Source of the DNA: Spirochaetales bacterium
GTDB taxonomy: Bacteria; Spirochaetota; Spirochaetia; Sphaerochaetales; Sphaerochaetaceae
Assembly (NCBI GenBank): GCA_012519115.1
Contig: JAAYQW010000095.1
Location: 1-41,290, forward strand
Direction of reading: 5' to 3'
DNA: 41,290 nucleotides
In this document: positions 15,491 to 24,433 of the stretch, in pieces
Position numbering within the stretch: position 1 is the first letter of the stretch
Layout: the number at the start of each line of letters is the position of its first letter
Notes under the pieces: generated by a model
What the model was told of the DNA's origin: nothing
Databases searched by the model: none
What the model saw: only the letters and a program-made list of their open reading frames with translations
Program-made: the position numbers and the translations under genes

Positions 15491-16337
15491 GGCGGTGCAA
15501 TCGCTCCTCCATGATTCCCACCAAGCGCGAAAGCATCAAGGTGATGACCAGATAGATCAGGGCGACGACCAGCATCGTTTCCAACGACAGGAACGTTCGG
15601 GAGATATATTCCCGTCCTTTTCGAAGGATATCGCTGAGGGCGATCGTTGAGACAAGAGAAGAATCCTTCAGCATCGAAATGAATTCATTTCCAATCGCTG
15701 GAAGAATCACTTTCACCGTCTGCGGCAGAATCACATAGCGAAACGCCTGTGTGCGGCTCAGCCCCAAGGCGATCGCGGCTTCCATCTGGCCTTTGGGAAT
15801 CGCTTGGATGCCGGCTCGAACGATCTCGCCCATATACGCACCGAAACAGATCGCCAGCGCGGTAACTGCGGCAAGCATCCCTTCAATCTTGAAGAACCGG
15901 CCCATCGCATAATAGATGAAGATCAATTGGACGAGGAGGGGGATTCCCCGGATCGTCTCGACATAGATTCCGCTGATGATATTTACCCAATGCTTCTTGC
16001 TGACAGATCCCAAGCCGGTAATCGTTCCGATGACGATCGCCCCGATGATGGCGAAAATCGTCGCTTGGAAGGTGACGGGAGCGCCTTTGATCGTGACCAG
16101 GAAAATTGAACGATAGGGATCGGGCCTGAAGACCACCAAGAATGCCAACAGACACAAGGCGCTGATAAAGGTGATCCGCCACGAGTTGAACAGATGCCCG
16201 CTGTCTTTGCGGGGGATCAGGACCCCGTCGGTCATCGTGATCGTAGGCATCTTTTTTTTGGTGGCGTGAGGGTCCACCGAAAGCACCTTCTTGCGCACCA
16301 TTTCGAGTTTTACTTCATCTGATTGCTGATTTTCCAT
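15483..16337 (-). CDS. Polar amino-acid ABC transporter, permease subunit
   Basis: The 284-residue permease has about five membrane segments after a charged N-terminal extension of roughly 50 residues that typical HisM/GlnP proteins lack. The EAA loop is clear ([20 protein letters not shown]), which contacts the ATPase. The family motif [12 protein letters not shown] is also present. The start at 16337 has only a weak AGAAG-type ribosome binding site. A hairpin terminator between this gene and the binding-protein gene would lower its expression relative to that gene. The permease probably works as a homodimer, since only one is encoded. Confidence 0.93.
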   Translation of the reverse strand: MENQQSDEVKLEMVRKKVLSVDPHATKKKMPTITMTDGVLIPRKDSGHLFNSWRITFISALCLLAFLVVFRPDPYRSIFLVTIKGAPVTFQATIFAIIGAIVIGTITGLGSVSKKHWVNIISGIYVETIRGIPLLVQLIFIYYAMGRFFKIEGMLAAVTALAICFGAYMGEIVRAGIQAIPKGQMEAAIALGLSRTQAFRYVILPQTVKVILPAIGNEFISMLKDSSLVSTIALSDILRKGREYISRTFLSLETMLVVALIYLVITLMLSRLVGIMEERLHRHG

Positions 16338-16406
16338 CGGACATTCTTCTTACATAATTATGCGGATTAAGTCAAGGTGCGTCGTATATTTATTCAGACA
16401 AACAAA

Positions 16407-16425
16407 AGGGGAGCGCCGCTCCCCT
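16407..16425 (-). terminator. Intercistronic terminator between binding protein and permease
   Basis: AGGGGAGC (16407-16414) pairs with GCTCCCCT (16418-16425). On the minus strand the hairpin is followed by TTTTGTTTG. Such partial terminators commonly let the binding protein be made in excess over its membrane partners. Confidence 0.8.
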
Positions 16426-16445
16426 CGATCTTGTTTCATCTTCGA

Positions 16446-17201
16446 TTACAGCAGGTTCCACTTTGCTTTAAGAGCGTCGAATGAACCGTCCGCCATCGCG
16501 ATCTCAAGGCCCTTGTTGATCAGATCAAGCAGTTTCGTGTTGCCTTTCTGTACGGCGATCGCGATATCTTCCTGGGTGAACGCTTCACCGACGACCAGCA
16601 GTTTTCCTTGGTAGTTGGGATTGGCCAAGACGAAATCACTGGCGATAAGGGAATCGCATACCGCCGCTTCAACGTTCTTGTTGAGCAGATCCTCGATCGC
16701 CAGACCGATTTCATCGTATGCCCGGGTAACGACGGGATACTCTTCAAGAGCGAAATCTCCGGTGGTTCCGATCTGTACTCCGATCGCCTTGTCGCTCAAA
16801 TCATCGATCCCATTGTATTTCCCTTGGTCGGCGGCCCGGATGATGACCACCTGTCCCGCTTCCAATATCGTCGTGGAGAAGTCCATCGTCGCTTTTCGCT
16901 CTTCGGTCACGGTGACGCCGCTGGCGATCGCATCATACGCTCCATTTGCGAGCCCGGCGAAAATCGTATCCCAAGGGATGTTTTTCACCGTCATCGTCAC
17001 GCCGACTTTGCCGGCGATGAGGGGAATCAGTTCCACTTCAAACCCGGTGAGATTGCCATGTTCATCAATGAACTCCAGTGGTGGCCACGTGGCATCGCTG
17101 GCAAATACATACCCTTCGGCGGACTCTTTTTTGCCTCCGGCGAATACGGTTGCTCCTACAATCAGCACAACCAGTAAAAGCATCGCTATCTTTTTCTTCA
17201 T
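16446..17201 (-). CDS. Amino-acid ABC transporter, periplasmic solute-binding protein
   Basis: The 251-residue protein starts at ATG 17201 with AAGGAG eight bases upstream; an ATG at 17261 extends the frame but has no such site. Residues 1-21 form a signal peptide ending VFA, followed by GGKKES, the Cys-less junction common in spirochaete binding proteins. The mature part opens with YVFASDATWPPLEFID and contains GFEVELIPLIAGKVG, the SBP_bac_3 pattern. It captures an amino acid and delivers it to the permease. Its gene lies first in the operon. The substrate is unknown. Confidence 0.93.
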   Translation of the reverse strand: MKKKIAMLLLVVLIVGATVFAGGKKESAEGYVFASDATWPPLEFIDEHGNLTGFEVELIPLIAGKVGVTMTVKNIPWDTIFAGLANGAYDAIASGVTVTEERKATMDFSTTILEAGQVVIIRAADQGKYNGIDDLSDKAIGVQIGTTGDFALEEYPVVTRAYDEIGLAIEDLLNKNVEAAVCDSLIASDFVLANPNYQGKLLVVGEAFTQEDIAIAVQKGNTKLLDLINKGLEIAMADGSFDALKAKWNLL

Positions 17202-17232
17202 CCTTGAATCTCCTTGCATATATATACTGGAT

Positions 17233-17261
17233 ATCATGGATAGATATACAAAAAATGTCAA
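17233..17261 (-). promoter_or_regulatory. Promoter of the amino-acid ABC operon
   Basis: A perfect -35 TTGACA (17261-17256) is followed after 17 bases by CATGAT (17238-17233) on the minus strand. This leaves a leader of about 25 bases with the AAGGAG site, in contrast with the leaderless genes nearby. Confidence 0.55.
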
Positions 17262-17299
17262 GTATTTTCAAGAATGATTGTATAAGTATACAGGGAGGC

Positions 17300-17752
17300 T
17301 TAATAAAGCGTTACCAACAGACCGATAGCGAGACCCAAGATCATCCCGCCAAGAATCTGACTGAAAGAGTGCCCGAGCATCGTCTTGAGGTTTTCCGGCG
17401 TGAACTGGCCTTCGTTGTGGATATCGCTCAGGATTCTGCTCCATTCATTGATCACTTCGGCTTGCTTGCCCGCCGCGCGTCGGATGCCCATCGCATCGTG
17501 GATGACGATCGAGGCGAAGGTGAAGCTGATCGCGAAATACACGGTTCCGACTCCGTAGGTCAATCCGATGGAAGTAACCAGGGCGACCACCCCGGCGGTG
17601 TGGCTGGAGGGCATTCCGCCGGTGGTAAACAGCAAATGCCAGACAAACCTTCGTTCAAAGAGTGCATTCACAAATGGCTTCAGAATCTGAGCAATAAGAA
17701 AAGCAAGCATGGCGGAGACGAAAGCGCTGTTTGCCAAGAGGTTGTTATTCAT
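17300..17752 (-). CDS. Divergent PAP2-family (DUF212, YuiD-like) membrane protein
   Basis: The 150-residue membrane protein carries the family marks GGMPSSHTAGVVAL and HDAMGIRRAAGKQAEVIN, which echo the phosphatase motifs of PAP2 enzymes (Ser-His and Arg-containing boxes). It may dephosphorylate a lipid or another phosphate ester, but no member's substrate is firmly known to me. The start at 17752 has no Shine-Dalgarno sequence. A promoter whose -10 ends six bases before the ATG makes it a leaderless candidate. It diverges from the MFS gene. Confidence 0.88.
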   Translation of the reverse strand: MNNNLLANSAFVSAMLAFLIAQILKPFVNALFERRFVWHLLFTTGGMPSSHTAGVVALVTSIGLTYGVGTVYFAISFTFASIVIHDAMGIRRAAGKQAEVINEWSRILSDIHNEGQFTPENLKTMLGHSFSQILGGMILGLAIGLLVTLY

Positions 17753-17758
17753 AGGATA

Positions 17759-17787
17759 AATGTATAGGTTTTACCTAACTTGGGCAA
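17759..17787 (-). promoter_or_regulatory. Promoter placing transcription start on the DUF212-gene ATG
   Basis: TTGCCC (17787-17782), 17 bases, TACATT (17764-17759) on the minus strand, then six bases to ATG 17752. Confidence 0.5.
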
Positions 17788-17805
17788 TCATGGAGGAGCG
17801 TGTTA

Positions 17806-18990
17806 ATGAAAAGTGATACGATTCAGTTTTACACGATAAATCTTGCTTCTTTTTTCAGCCAGCTCGCGATTGCGATGATCAATCTGACGCTGGTCTATCA
17901 CCTTCGATATCACTACGACCTCCCTTCCGCGATGATCGGTCTCGCCGCTGCCATGAGTCCGACATCGTATCTGCTCTCGTGTCTGGTCAAAGGAAGGCTG
18001 CCCTCGAACCTGAGGCCTCGGCATGCGATCATGCTCTCCTTGGCGGGGATGGGCACTTCAATCCTGGTGCTTTTGAGCGTGCATAATCTTGCAGTCACAT
18101 ATCTGTGTCTTTTCCTCTATGGAATGTGGATGAGTTTTCTTTGGCCTCATGTGGAGGAGTGGTTCAGCCGGGGCAAAGAAGGGGAGGCGCTCAGCAGAGC
18201 CGCCAACGGTTTCAATGTCTCGTGGTCTCTGGGGGTTGCCATCTCGTCATATCTTGCCGGTCTGTTGATTGAGCGATCGACGATTCTCGCCTTCCTCGTT
18301 TCCATCAGCTTCTTTGTCGTGGTGTTTGTCGGCATCTGGGTAGTCAGCATCCTGGTTCCCGCGATCCGGATGGTTCCCGGTGAAACGACCCACATTGAAA
18401 CAAGTCAATTGAGCGATCGCTCGACGCCGCTGAGGTTCTATGCGTGGATAGGCATCGTCGTTCTCTACGGCGGAATGAGCATTATTCTCACCATCTTTCC
18501 TTTATATGCCCACGAAGAGCTGCTGCTCAGGGAATCCCATGTGGGATTGCTCCTGCTGATTCGGGGGATTACCAGCTGCATCAGCTTCTACCTTCTGGGC
18601 AGATTCTCCTTTTGGCACTTCAAGAAATCCCTTATTTTTCTCGTTCAGGCGCTCTTCGCCCTTCTGTGCTTCAGCGCCCTCCGGTTTTCTTCCCTTTTGT
18701 TTTATGGAATCTTCTTTCTTCTCTTCGGAGTGCTTTTCTCTTTTGCCTACACCCAATCGATCTTCCACGGCTCAAGCGGTGCGATCAGACGCTCCGAGCG
18801 GATGATCATCCACGAGATTCTTCTGACGATCGGAATAATTCTCGGCTCGGTCGGAGGGGGGTGGTTCTACCAGAAGTTCGGTTTTACCAATGTGCTACTT
18901 GCCGTCGGAACCCTTGGGGCGATCGCAGTGGGAGGAGAGCTCATTATCAGCATATACATCAGAACCCGTATTCGCTACAATGGAGCGTAA
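17806..18990 (+). CDS. Major facilitator superfamily transporter
   Basis: The 394-residue protein has about twelve hydrophobic segments split by a short polar loop around residue 200. A weak loop 2-3 motif (LVKGRLPSNLRPRHAIML) matches the MFS pattern. ATG 17806 has GGAGGAG seven bases upstream; an in-frame GTG at 17800 lies too close to it. The substrate cannot be predicted. The gene runs in the same direction as aconitase, 20 bases upstream of its start, but nothing links the functions. Confidence 0.85.
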   Translation: MKSDTIQFYTINLASFFSQLAIAMINLTLVYHLRYHYDLPSAMIGLAAAMSPTSYLLSCLVKGRLPSNLRPRHAIMLSLAGMGTSILVLLSVHNLAVTYLCLFLYGMWMSFLWPHVEEWFSRGKEGEALSRAANGFNVSWSLGVAISSYLAGLLIERSTILAFLVSISFFVVVFVGIWVVSILVPAIRMVPGETTHIETSQLSDRSTPLRFYAWIGIVVLYGGMSIILTIFPLYAHEELLLRESHVGLLLLIRGITSCISFYLLGRFSFWHFKKSLIFLVQALFALLCFSALRFSSLLFYGIFFLLFGVLFSFAYTQSIFHGSSGAIRRSERMIIHEILLTIGIILGSVGGGWFYQKFGFTNVLLAVGTLGAIAVGGELIISIYIRTRIRYNGA

Positions 18991-19010
18991 TCATTCGCAA
19001 GGAGGATGTC

Positions 19011-20948
19011 ATGGCCCTCACCCTGACGGAAAAAATTCTCAGTTCCCACCTCAAGACGGGAACGTTGGAGCGTGGAAATCCAATCGGAATATCGATTGAT
19101 CAGACCCTTACCCAGGATGCCACCGGCACGATGGCGTTTTTAGAATTTGAATCGATGGGCTTGGATCGAGTCCAGAATGAACTGGCAGTCAGCTATGTAG
19201 ATCATAATACCATTCAGGTAGGCTTTGAAAATGCCGATGACCACCGCTACTTGCAGTCGGTGGCGGCGGCGAAAGGGGTCATCTTCTCCCGTCCGGGAAA
19301 TGGAATCTGTCATCAGGTCCACCTGGAGCGCTTCGGAGTTCCCGGCAAGACGCTTCTGGGCAGCGACAGCCATACCCCGACCGGAGGCGGAATCGGAATG
19401 ATCGCGATCGGTGCCGGGGGGCTGGATGTCGCCGTTGCGATGGCCGGTGGTCCTTTTCACTTGATCTGTCCCAAAATAATCGAAATCCGCTTGACCGGAA
19501 AACTCCGCCCATGGGTCAGCGCCAAGGATGTCATCTTGGCGGTTCTTGAACGATATGGGGTGAACGGGAACGTGAACTGCATATTCGAGTATACGGGAGA
19601 GGGGGTGAAAACCCTGCAAGTTCCCGAACGGGCGACGATCTGCAACATGGGAGCGGAAGCGGGTGTTACCACCAGCATCTTCCCCAGTGATGAAAACACC
19701 CTCGCGTACCTGGCCGCTCATGATCGGGCGGAGGCGTATATCCCCATGTCCGCCGATGAAGGGGCGGTGTATCACGAAACGTTTGAACTCGACCTTTCGA
19801 CGCTGATTCCTAAAACCGCTTGTCCCCACTCACCGGGGAATATCGCCGACGTATCCTCGCTCGTCGGCAAGGAAGTCGACCAGGTTCTCATCGGTTCATG
19901 CACGAACTCCTCCTACGCGGACATGAAGAAAGTGGCCGACATCCTTGACGGAAAGCACATCGCCCCTGACGTTTCCTTCGGAGTCGCTCCCGGTAGCCGT
20001 GAAGTCATTCTCATGCTTGCCGAGGACGGTTCGCTCGGAAAGCTGGTCGCCGCCGGGGCGCGAATCCTTGAAACGGCGTGCGGCTTCTGCATCGGCAACC
20101 ACCAAAGCCCGGGGACCAATGCTGTAAGCTTGCGGACCAGCAACCGGAACTTTGAAGGACGAAGCGGAACGAAAAGCGCTCAAGTATATCTGGTCAGTCC
20201 GGAAACCGCCGCCTTGAGCGCGATAACCGGTGTCTTCACCGACCCGCTGGGCGATCATGGATTCGAGTATCCTGAGGTCGTGAATCCAAAGAAGTTCATC
20301 ATCGATGATTCGATGTTCATCTTCCCCCCGGAGGATGGAAGCGCCGTAGAGATCATTCGGGGACCCAATATCGGAAATCCGCCGGCAAACGTTCCCTTGG
20401 GCGATTTTCTCGATGGATACGTGACGATCAAGGTCGGAGACAAGATCACCACCGACCATATCATGCCCGCAGGCGCCCGCCTCAAATATCGGTCCAACAT
20501 TCCCGTCTACTCCAAGTACGTCTTCGAACCGATCGATGAGTTCTTCTCCCAGCGTTGCACGGAAAATCAGGATCGCGGAAAAGTAAATTTCATCGTCGCC
20601 GGGGTTTCCTATGGACAAGGCTCTTCACGGGAACACGCGGCGATTTGTCCGATGTACCTCGGTGTCAAAGCGGTGATCGCGATTTCGATTGAGCGGATAC
20701 ACCAGAACAACCTCTGCAACTTCGGAATCATCCCATTGACGTTCATCGATGAGGCCGATTATGAAAAACTCGATCAGAACGATGAGCTCGTCATCGAGAA
20801 CATTCGCCGGCAGATCGCCGGGGAGACCGTCATCCTGAAGAACAGGACAAAGAGCCTGGAGATTTCTTTGCGCTGTGATGTTACCGAGGAGCAGCGGACG
20901 ATGCTGATCAAGGGCGGCTTGCTCAATATCCTCAAGGAGCGTGGCTGA
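19011..20948 (+). CDS. acnA: Aconitate hydratase (aconitase)
   Basis: The 645-residue enzyme isomerises citrate to isocitrate through a [4Fe-4S] cluster. The cluster cysteines lie in LIGSCTNSS and [15 protein letters not shown]. Other family marks are [27 protein letters not shown] and [11 protein letters not shown] in the swivelling C-terminal domain. The length fits the shorter Aquifex/clostridial aconitase type rather than the 890-residue AcnA. The ATG at 19011 follows GGAGG; the same frame extends upstream into the MFS gene, but that part is not aconitase. Its stop overlaps the isocitrate dehydrogenase start as ATGA, so the two are co-translated. Confidence 0.95.
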   Translation: MALTLTEKILSSHLKTGTLERGNPIGISIDQTLTQDATGTMAFLEFESMGLDRVQNELAVSYVDHNTIQVGFENADDHRYLQSVAAAKGVIFSRPGNGICHQVHLERFGVPGKTLLGSDSHTPTGGGIGMIAIGAGGLDVAVAMAGGPFHLICPKIIEIRLTGKLRPWVSAKDVILAVLERYGVNGNVNCIFEYTGEGVKTLQVPERATICNMGAEAGVTTSIFPSDENTLAYLAAHDRAEAYIPMSADEGAVYHETFELDLSTLIPKTACPHSPGNIADVSSLVGKEVDQVLIGSCTNSSYADMKKVADILDGKHIAPDVSFGVAPGSREVILMLAEDGSLGKLVAAGARILETACGFCIGNHQSPGTNAVSLRTSNRNFEGRSGTKSAQVYLVSPETAALSAITGVFTDPLGDHGFEYPEVVNPKKFIIDDSMFIFPPEDGSAVEIIRGPNIGNPPANVPLGDFLDGYVTIKVGDKITTDHIMPAGARLKYRSNIPVYSKYVFEPIDEFFSQRCTENQDRGKVNFIVAGVSYGQGSSREHAAICPMYLGVKAVIAISIERIHQNNLCNFGIIPLTFIDEADYEKLDQNDELVIENIRRQIAGETVILKNRTKSLEISLRCDVTEEQRTMLIKGGLLNILKERG

Positions 20949-22129
20949 TGACTCAAACGATTTGTTACATTGAAGGCGACGGAGTGGGTCCGGAGATAAC
21001 GAGCGTGATGCTGAAGGCGGTCGATACCGCCGTACGCAAAGCGTACCGAGGCGCCAGGACGATCGAGTGGAAGGAAGTGCTCGCCGGACAAAAAGCGTTC
21101 GATCGGGTGGGGACGTATCTGCCTAAGGAGACTCTTGAAGCTATCAAAGAACATAAGGTCGCGATCAAAGGTCCTCTGACCACCCCCGTCGGCAAGGGGT
21201 TTCGCTCCCTGAACGTCGTCCTGAGACAGGAACTGGATCTCTATGTGTGCTTGAGGCCGGTGGAGTACTTTGAAGGCACTCCTTCACCGGTCAGACATCC
21301 CGAGCTGGTGGACATGGTCATCTTTCGGGAAAACACCGAGGACATTTACGCCGGAATCGAGTGGGAAGCGGGAAGCGTGGAGGTCAAAAAGGTCTTGGCC
21401 TTCCTCTCCGACGAGATGAACGTCTCCACGATTCGCTTTCCGAAGACGAGCGCAATCGGAGTCAAGCCGGTTTCAAAAGAGGGGACCGAGCGGCTGGTCC
21501 GAAGCGCGATCGAGTACGCGCTTGCTCACAAAAGACGAAGCGTTACCTTGGTCCACAAAGGCAACATCATGAAGTTCACCGAAGGGGGATTTCAAAAGTG
21601 GGGGTATGAACTCGCGGTTCGCGAGTTCAACGCGATCAAGGAACGGAACGGCTATCATATCAGACGGGAAGGGGAAGCGGATCTCGTCATCAACGATTGC
21701 ATCGCCGATGCGTTTCTGCAGAACATCCTCACCAAAGCTGAAGCGTACGATGTGGTGGCGACGCTGAATCTCAACGGCGATTACATCTCCGATGCGCTTG
21801 CCGCCCAAGTGGGAGGAATCGGAATAGCTCCCGGGGCGAACATCAACTATCAAAGCGGACATGCGATCTTCGAGGCGACCCACGGAACCGCTCCGGATAT
21901 CGCGGGCAAGAATCTCGTCAATCCGCTCTCGATCGTGCTTTCGAGCGTCCTGATGCTTAACCATCTCGGATGGGATGAAGCGGCGGCCCTTCTCGACGAA
22001 GCGGTCAGAAAAACGATCAAAACCGGGATCGTGACAAAAGACTTTCATTCCCTGATCGAGAAAGAGGGAAGAACCGCGACCCTGCTCGGGACAAGGGAGT
22101 ACAGCGAGCGGCTCTGTGCGTTGATCTGA
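20948..22129 (+). CDS. icd: Isocitrate dehydrogenase, NAD-type specificity residues
   Basis: The 393-residue enzyme oxidatively decarboxylates isocitrate to 2-oxoglutarate. The substrate-binding Ser is kept in [20 protein letters not shown] and the metal-site region in [21 protein letters not shown]. Coenzyme-site residues that are Lys344, Tyr345, Tyr391 and Arg395 in the NADP enzyme of E. coli are Asp317, Ile318, Lys364 and Ser368 here, with identical spacing. Those are the residues known to favour NAD. It should therefore produce NADH, a prediction from sequence only. It follows aconitase in an operon and ends 20 bases before the convergent citrate synthase gene. Confidence 0.95.
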   Translation: MTQTICYIEGDGVGPEITSVMLKAVDTAVRKAYRGARTIEWKEVLAGQKAFDRVGTYLPKETLEAIKEHKVAIKGPLTTPVGKGFRSLNVVLRQELDLYVCLRPVEYFEGTPSPVRHPELVDMVIFRENTEDIYAGIEWEAGSVEVKKVLAFLSDEMNVSTIRFPKTSAIGVKPVSKEGTERLVRSAIEYALAHKRRSVTLVHKGNIMKFTEGGFQKWGYELAVREFNAIKERNGYHIRREGEADLVINDCIADAFLQNILTKAEAYDVVATLNLNGDYISDALAAQVGGIGIAPGANINYQSGHAIFEATHGTAPDIAGKNLVNPLSIVLSSVLMLNHLGWDEAAALLDEAVRKTIKTGIVTKDFHSLIEKEGRTATLLGTREYSERLCALI

Positions 22130-22149
22130 GCGTTGATTCTTCTTCAGGG

Positions 22150-23445
22150 TCATACCCGGTCGGCCAGGGGAACGACTTTTCGTTTCGCCAGGCCTGTATA
22201 CACCTGACGGGGGCGGGCGATCTTCTGATAGGGGTCATCAGCCCATTCAAGCCAGTGTGCGATCCAGCCCGGAAGGCGGCCCAAGGCGAAGAGCACGGTG
22301 AACATCGATTCGGGAATTCCCATCGCATGGAAGATGATTCCCGTATAGAAGTCGACGTTCGGATAGAGATTTCGTTCGATGAAATACGGGTCGCTCAAGG
22401 CGACTTGCTCCAGATCCAGCGCAATCTGCAGCAAGGGGTCGAGCTCCGTGTTTCCGATGACCTTCTGGCAGAGCTCCTTGGCGATCTTGGCCCGGGGATC
22501 GTACGTCTTGTAGATCCGGTGGCCGAAGCCGGCAAGGCGGAAGCCGTTTTCCTTATCCTTGGCCATCTCGACGACCTGTTCGACCGTCAAGCCCTCATTA
22601 TGGATCTTCAGCAGCATCTGCATCACCGCCTGGTTGGCTCCGCCATGCTTTGTTCCCCAGAGGGCGCAACAACCGGCGGCGACCGAGGCGTAGAGGTTCG
22701 CATCGCTGGAACCGACGAGCCGCACCGCGCTTGTAGAGCAGTTCTGCTCGTGGTCGGCGTGAAGTATCAGGAGGATATTCAATGCTCGGACGTGGAGCGG
22801 TGGAGGAACGTAGGCGTTCACGCTGGTGGAGAACATCATGTTCAGGAAGTTTTCACAGTAGGAGAACTTATAGGAGGGGTTTACGAAATCGAGCCCGTTC
22901 ATCTGCCGGTAGGTGAACGCCGCGATCGTCCGCATCTTCGAAAGAAGGCGTGTCACGGTGAGGTCGATGTTGGCTTGCGGGTCGGCATCGGCAAGTTCCG
23001 GATAGAACGCCGAAAGCGAAGCAACCATCGCCGCTAGGATCGACATCGGGTGCGCGTCCTGCGGGTAGTCGCGGAAGAAGTTCCGCATATCGATGTGGAG
23101 CAGGGAGTGACGGTTGAGCATTTCCGAATAGAGAAGCCGCTCTTGCACGTTGGGGAGCTCGCCCTTGATCAGGAGGTGGGCGACTTCGACGAATTCGCAG
23201 TGTTCGACCAGATCCTCGATATCGTACCCCCGATAGCGAAGAATTCCTTGTTCACCGTCCACATAGCAGATTTCGCTCATCGCGGATCCCGTATTGGCAT
23301 ATCCCGGGTCATAGGTGATATAGCCGGTTTGTTTTCGCAAGGAGGTGATGTCGATCGCTTTATCGCCCATCGAGTCGGTGATGATGGGAAGGGTGACTTG
23401 TTGGTCTTCAAGAATAAGTTTTGCAGCGTCTTTTTTTATGTCCAT
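22150..23445 (-). CDS. gltA: Citrate synthase
   Basis: The 431-residue protein condenses oxaloacetate and acetyl-CoA to citrate. The three catalytic residues are His267 in TKHGGANQ, His309 in GFGHRIYKTYDPRA and Asp365 in YPNVDFYTG. The N-terminal beta domain (residues to about 60) marks the larger, hexameric-type bacterial enzyme. AAAGGAG lies upstream of ATG 23445. Its gene faces the aconitase-isocitrate dehydrogenase operon, so the three steps that yield 2-oxoglutarate are clustered but transcribed from both sides. No other tricarboxylic-acid-cycle gene is in the window. Confidence 0.97.
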   Translation of the reverse strand: MDIKKDAAKLILEDQQVTLPIITDSMGDKAIDITSLRKQTGYITYDPGYANTGSAMSEICYVDGEQGILRYRGYDIEDLVEHCEFVEVAHLLIKGELPNVQERLLYSEMLNRHSLLHIDMRNFFRDYPQDAHPMSILAAMVASLSAFYPELADADPQANIDLTVTRLLSKMRTIAAFTYRQMNGLDFVNPSYKFSYCENFLNMMFSTSVNAYVPPPLHVRALNILLILHADHEQNCSTSAVRLVGSSDANLYASVAAGCCALWGTKHGGANQAVMQMLLKIHNEGLTVEQVVEMAKDKENGFRLAGFGHRIYKTYDPRAKIAKELCQKVIGNTELDPLLQIALDLEQVALSDPYFIERNLYPNVDFYTGIIFHAMGIPESMFTVLFALGRLPGWIAHWLEWADDPYQKIARPRQVYTGLAKRKVVPLADRV

Positions 23446-23526
23446 CGTTCTATCTCCTTTTAGGGGATAGCAAACACTACAGTACTTTTCTTCTTTTGAG
23501 AATAGGGGGGCTTCCGGGAGATTTCC

Positions 23527-23555
23527 TTTTCATTCATACCTGCAACGGCTATAAT
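23527..23555 (+). promoter_or_regulatory. Promoter of the ArsR/SmtB gene
   Basis: A perfect -10 TATAAT (23550-23555) lies 17 bases after a weak -35 TTTTCA (23527-23532). No clear dyad operator of ArsR/SmtB type overlaps it. Confidence 0.55.
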
Positions 23556-23579
23556 CAACAGGAGAACAGGAGAAGGAAG

Positions 23580-23885
23580 ATGGATGAGTTGACATTGCCG
23601 CTTGAGGAAGAGATTGTCGATATAGCGGATTTCTTTAAAGTATTCGGCGATCCCACTCGCTTGAAAATCCTCTTTTTATTGGAGCAGGGAGAGCGAGGAG
23701 TGAATTCGATCTGTGAAGAGCTCGGGATGCAGCAATCGACGATCAGTCAGCAATTGAAACTCCTCAGAGCCCGGCGGCTGGTCCGCTACCGGAAAGATGG
23801 CCGAAATGTCCTCTACCGCCTTAACGATGAACACATCCATGACATCCTTGCTCTCGGAATCGAGCATTATCAGGAGCTTCAATAG
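23580..23885 (+). CDS. ArsR/SmtB-family metal-responsive repressor
   Basis: The 101-residue protein starts at ATG 23580 with AGGAG seven bases upstream. The winged helix-turn-helix is plain (FGDPTRLKILFLLEQGE, then ELGMQQSTISQQLKLLRARRLV and a wing YRKDGRNVLYRL). In the last helix Asp83, His85, His96 and Glu99 reproduce the D-x-H-x10-H-x2-E/H alpha-5 site that binds zinc or cobalt in SmtB and CzrA. The alpha-3 Cys pair used by arsenic or cadmium sensors is absent. It would release DNA when metal binds. No metal exporter is adjacent, so its target may lie elsewhere or be itself. Confidence 0.9.
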   Translation: MDELTLPLEEEIVDIADFFKVFGDPTRLKILFLLEQGERGVNSICEELGMQQSTISQQLKLLRARRLVRYRKDGRNVLYRLNDEHIHDILALGIEHYQELQ

Positions 23886-23906
23886 TCTTGGATGAACTCT
23901 TTCGCC

Positions 23907-24377
23907 TCAATACAGGGAATGTTTCTTCTCGGCGTACTCCTTATAGAGCTTCAAGGCTTCCGCCCGGTCGATCTCTTCGATCGTGAGGACCGACTTGTCC
24001 TGGTGGCCTCCCTCGAGGTAATGGTAGATAAGGTCATCCCGGAACCCGATTTTTTCAGCGTCTTCGGCTCGAGCCGCGTAATAGACATCTTTGATATTCG
24101 CCCATATGCAGGCGCTTAGACACATCGGACATGGGTGTCCCGTCGCGTAGAGGACCGCACCGGTCAAATCGTGAGTGCCGTTTGCCTTGCACGCCATTCG
24201 AATCGCGTTGATTTCAGCATGGGCGGTCGGGTCGGCATCGCCCAGCACCGAATTGGAGGCGACGAAGACCTGGCCGTGCTTATCAACCACGACCGCCCCG
24301 AATGGCCCGCCGAGTCCGATATTCATCGTTTCTCTTGCTCGCTCGATCGCGAGGCGCATATATTGTGTTGCGTTCAT
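23907..24377 (-). CDS. guaD: Cytidine-deaminase-fold nucleobase deaminase, guanine deaminase-like
   Basis: The 156-residue enzyme has the zinc site HAEINAIR (catalytic Glu) and PCPMCLSACIWANI. The pattern GLGGPFGAVVV, then DPTAHAE and FRDDLIYHYLE, matches bacterial guanine deaminases of the GuaD type better than the tRNA editor TadA, so it probably converts guanine to xanthine. Substrate choice needs testing. The start at 24377 has GGGAG seven bases upstream, but that site lies in the arm of a large hairpin (24382-24424), which could hide it when the message reads through from argG. Confidence 0.85.
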   Translation of the reverse strand: MNATQYMRLAIERARETMNIGLGGPFGAVVVDKHGQVFVASNSVLGDADPTAHAEINAIRMACKANGTHDLTGAVLYATGHPCPMCLSACIWANIKDVYYAARAEDAEKIGFRDDLIYHYLEGGHQDKSVLTIEEIDRAEALKLYKEYAEKKHSLY

Positions 24378-24381
24378 GACA

Positions 24382-24424
24382 GCGCTCCCAGCGATTCATA
24401 GTACCATGAATCGGATGGGAGCGC
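24382..24424 (-). promoter_or_regulatory. Large hairpin covering the guaD ribosome binding site
   Basis: GCGCTCCCA plus CGATTCAT (24382-24399) pair with ATGAATCG plus TGGGAGCGC (24406-24424), interrupted only by a small bulge, around a six-base loop. On the minus strand the 3' arm contains the GGGAG of guaD. No U-run follows, so it is not a standard terminator. A weak promoter (TTGCGC, 17 bases, TACTAT with extended TG) overlaps the 5' arm and loop and would start after the 5' arm, leaving the site open. Confidence 0.7.
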
Positions 24425-24433
24425 AAAAATGTT

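Noticed and set aside
18444-19010. Upstream extension of the aconitase reading frame into the MFS gene
   Set aside because: The extension is a shadow frame of the MFS transporter. The aconitase family start and a GGAGG site place the start at 19011.
22255-23037. A 260-codon plus-strand frame inside citrate synthase
   Set aside because: It lies opposite a well-supported gene with conserved catalytic residues and has no ribosome binding site of its own.
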